From Pseudomonas sp. Tri1 (GTDB lineage Bacteria; Pseudomonadota; Gammaproteobacteria; Pseudomonadales; Pseudomonadaceae), in assembly GCF_017968885.1 (NCBI RefSeq), contig NZ_CP072913.1, positions 3,828,001 through 3,892,000 on the forward strand: a DNA stretch of 64,000 bases, read 5' to 3'. Positions 61,683-64,000 of this stretch are shown here, piece by piece. A program made the translations under genes and the position numbers. Position 1 is the first letter of the stretch. Every line of letters begins with the position of its first letter. The notes under the pieces are model-generated. The model ran no database searches and was not told the origin of the DNA. It worked only from the letters and a program-made list of their open reading frames with translations.

Positions 61683-61739
61683 GGTCACTTCCTCATTGCT
61701 TGGCGTGTTCATTCTAGGAAGCGAGGGGTCAGAAACCGC

Positions 61740-61753
61740 TTGATGGCGATCAA
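61740..61753. promoter_or_regulatory. DNR/ANR box of norC
   Basis: TTGATGGCGATCAA matches TTGAT-N4-ATCAA perfectly, centred 64 bp upstream of norC. In pseudomonads this site is used by Dnr. Confidence 0.88.
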
Positions 61754-61813
61754 GAATCTCCGATGGTTTTAGTCGGTTGTTCCAACGCTGCCCGAAAGGC
61801 AGGTGAGCTTTTC

Positions 61814-61927
61814 GATCGTGCCCACGCTCCTGCGTGGGCACGCCGCCTGGGACGCTCCGCGTTCCTCTTCTGGAAGGTGACGCAGAGCCTCATGGGCTGT
61901 ATTCCCATGCGGAGCGTGGCAACGATC
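61814..61927. repeat. 114-bp palindromic repeat with GATCGT/ACGATC ends
   Basis: The element opens GATCGTGCCCACGCTCC and closes GGAGCGTGGCAACGATC, with inner inverted segments (CACGCTCCTGCGTG, GACGCTCCGCGTTC, GACGCAGAGCCTCATGG). It resembles a dispersed non-coding repeat common in fluorescent pseudomonads. It inserts between norC and nirP and its end touches the nirP stop codon. Confidence 0.75.
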
Positions 61928-62180
61928 AGACCGAGAAAATGACGACCCCGATCGCAGTCGCGAGCAGCGCAGCCCAGCTCAACACCAGACGCCGCCACAG
62001 ACGCGGGGCGTGGCGCAGTTCCATGAAGCCGTCGGCAATCAGCCAGGCCTTGGCGACCGCAACCGTCAATATGGCAATGGAGATCAACCCGGTGGCTGCG
62101 ACCTGGCCCAGGGCTACGGTGGCGCTGCTCAACACCGCCAGCGCCAACCAACAAACGATCAGGACACGAGAAGCCGACAT
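61926..62180 (-). CDS. NorF/NirP-like small membrane protein (COX subunit IV family)
   Basis: An 84-aa protein with three hydrophobic helices, of the cytochrome c oxidase subunit IV-like (NorF/NirP) family. Two residues near the middle, VAKAWLIADGFMELRHAPRLWR, are typical. It follows the NorE-like gene by 12 bp and helps full NO reductase or nitrite-reductase activity in other denitrifiers. The stop overlaps the 114-bp repeat. Confidence 0.85.
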   Translation of the reverse strand: MSASRVLIVCWLALAVLSSATVALGQVAATGLISIAILTVAVAKAWLIADGFMELRHAPRLWRRLVLSWAALLATAIGVVIFSV

Positions 62181-62192
62181 GGGTATTTCATC

Positions 62193-62777
62193 TCAATCGA
62201 GGATGTAGACCAATGGGAACAACAGCACCCAGACCATATCCACCATGTGCCAATACAGCACACCGGACTCCAGCCCGCTGTAGCGCTGCGAATCATAACG
62301 ACGTCGCCGACAACCCTCGGCCAGCCAACCGAGGATCACCATGCCCAGCAGCACATGGAGGAAATGAAACGCGGTGAGGATCCAGTACAAGGTGAAGAAC
62401 GTGTTGCGCTCCATGCCCAGGCCGCTCGCCAACAGATGGGCGTACTCGGTGAGCTTGATCCCCACGTAGCCACAGGCAAGCAACAACGCGACCGCTAAAA
62501 ACAGCGCGCCTCGACCCGACCGATCTTGCCTGACCTGCTCTTGGGCCAGGGCGGCGAACAGCCCGGCGGTCAACAGGCTGAGGGTCATCGCCAGCCCCGT
62601 GGAACGGTCCAGCAAATGCCGGCCTTCACTGAACATCTGCGGGTGCAGAGCCTGGGCGACAGCGAACGCCAGGATCAACAGCGCAAACACCGACAGCTCG
62701 GCGAGGATGAAGAACCACATCGCCAAGTCCCCCGGCAAACGCCGGAGGGCGATAGCGGTTTCAGCCGAAGTGGACAT
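62193..62777 (-). CDS. NorE/NirO-like cytochrome c oxidase subunit III family protein
   Basis: A 194-aa five-helix protein of the COX3 family (DLAMWFFILAELSVFALLILAF, GYVGIKLTEYAHLL, LYWILTAFHFLHVLLGMVIL, YWHMVDMVWVLLFPLVYIL). It is encoded between nirQ and nirP as in P. aeruginosa nirQOP. It lacks catalytic metal sites and is an accessory to NO reduction. An alternative ATG is at 62786; both overlap the nirQ end. Confidence 0.87.
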   Translation of the reverse strand: MSTSAETAIALRRLPGDLAMWFFILAELSVFALLILAFAVAQALHPQMFSEGRHLLDRSTGLAMTLSLLTAGLFAALAQEQVRQDRSGRGALFLAVALLLACGYVGIKLTEYAHLLASGLGMERNTFFTLYWILTAFHFLHVLLGMVILGWLAEGCRRRRYDSQRYSGLESGVLYWHMVDMVWVLLFPLVYILD

Positions 62778-63564
62778 CGACCACATCCATCAACGCGGCG
62801 ACGGTCTGCGGGTCGTCACTCAACGGCTCGGCCAGGCAGGCCAGGCAAGCCTGGCGAGGGTCCATGCCGGAGCCGATCATGCGCGCGGCGAAGATAAGCA
62901 GGCGCGTCGAGGCGACTTCCTCCAGGTCGTGCTGGTCGAGCCGGCGCAGCGCCTGCCCCAATCGCACCACCTGGGCCGCCAGGGCCAGGTCAACCCTCGC
63001 TTCACGGGCAACGATCCGTTCTTCATCGGCGACAGCCGGATAGCCAAAACGCATCGACACAAAACGCTGGCGGGTGCTGGGCTTCATGCCTTTGAGCAGG
63101 TTCTGGTAACCGGGGTTATACGACACCACCAGCATGAAGGACGACGGAGCCTGGAGCACCTCGCCCGTGCGCTCCAGGTACAACTGCCGCCGATCATCGG
63201 CCAACGGGTGCAGCACCACCGCCGTGTCCTGGCGCGCCTCGACCACCTCGTCCAGATAACAGATACCACCCTCGCGCACCGCCCGGGTCAATGGTCCGTC
63301 CTGCCACCAGGTGCCCTGGGCACCAATCAGGTGTCGGCCCACCAGATCGGCCGCACTCAGGTCATCGTGGCAGGCCACGGTGTACAGCGGCAGTTTCAGA
63401 CGGTGGGCCATGTGCTGGATGAAACGGGTCTTGCCACAGCCAGTGGGGCCTTTGATCAGCACCGGCATGCCGTGATGCCAAGCCTGTTCGAACAGCGCCT
63501 GTTCGTTGTCCTGGGGTTGATAGAAGGGTTCGTCCGGGTGCTGCAGGGTATGGAGAGTGTTCAT
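62761..63564 (-). CDS. nirQ: AAA+ ATPase NirQ/NorQ, denitrification enzyme activator
   Basis: A 267-aa MoxR-type AAA+ ATPase with Walker A IKGPTGCGKTRFIQH (near 38) and Walker B GGICYLDEVVEARQD, and SYNPGYQNLLKGMKPSTRQRF as sensor region. With NorD it activates NO reductase. It diverges from nirS, sharing a 197-bp promoter region with one DNR box. Confidence 0.94.
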   Translation of the reverse strand: MNTLHTLQHPDEPFYQPQDNEQALFEQAWHHGMPVLIKGPTGCGKTRFIQHMAHRLKLPLYTVACHDDLSAADLVGRHLIGAQGTWWQDGPLTRAVREGGICYLDEVVEARQDTAVVLHPLADDRRQLYLERTGEVLQAPSSFMLVVSYNPGYQNLLKGMKPSTRQRFVSMRFGYPAVADEERIVAREARVDLALAAQVVRLGQALRRLDQHDLEEVASTRLLIFAARMIGSGMDPRQACLACLAEPLSDDPQTVAALMDVVDVHFG

Positions 63565-63566
63565 GA

Positions 63567-64000
<434 letters not shown>

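Overview
The window is about 64 kb of high-GC chromosome from a Pseudomonas of the fluorescens lineage. This is inferred from the many REP/REPIN palindromes with the GTGGGAGCGAGC-type core, the ANR/DNR boxes, and a nar-nir-nor gene order like that of P. aeruginosa. The organism should be a facultative denitrifier. The nirS gene runs off the right edge, and no N2O reductase genes are in view. No tRNA, rRNA, insertion sequence, prophage or CRISPR array was seen.

Positions 1-22.6 kb are general metabolism. They hold a truncated RidA-like gene, a flavin monooxygenase, a LysR/pirin/ene-reductase group, and a convergent membrane-lipid block at 4.9-11.4 kb (SDR, FAD oxidoreductase, DUF1365, cyclopropane-fatty-acid-synthase-like methyltransferase, DUF2878, a frameshifted DUF6482 gene, DUF3833 lipoprotein, chalcone-isomerase-fold protein). 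The lipid block has a TGTACA-N12-TGTACA site at each outer end, which resembles LitR/CarH-class light-regulator operators. Next come a LacI-controlled sugar cluster, a diguanylate cyclase, the RlhA rRNA hydroxylase and an exported M20 peptidase.

Positions 22.7-31 kb hold a Fur-type promoter with the FtrABCD ferrous-iron uptake operon, a tandem REPIN array, a chemoreceptor, and the anaerobic ribonucleotide reductase genes behind a perfect ANR box. The reductase is split: the 676-aa NrdD body lacks the glycyl-radical loop, which is carried by a separate 53-aa gene between nrdD and nrdG.

Positions 31.4-51 kb are the nitrate respiration region: narK1-narK2-narGHJI-ppiC-moaA on the minus strand, narXL diverging on the plus strand, a Crp/Fnr regulator, the O2-independent ubiquinone genes ubiUVT with a DGC-domain gene behind an ANR box, and moeA-moaB. 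Anaerobic quinone synthesis and molybdopterin supply thus sit beside the nitrate reductase that uses them.

Positions 51-64 kb are the NO and nitrite region: pdxH, norR, dnrN (di-iron Fe-S repair), nnrS with a small membrane-protein gene, dnr with a zinc-ribbon gene, norCBD, nirP/nirO (norF/norE-like), nirQ and the start of nirS. Two plus-strand promoters, before dnrN and before a 29-codon ORF upstream of dnr, share one architecture: three GT-N7-AC NorR half-palindromes followed about 43 bp later by a sigma-54 GG-N10-GC element. This implies that NorR activates both NO-damage repair and the denitrification master regulator Dnr. That wiring and the split NrdD are the two most interesting observations.
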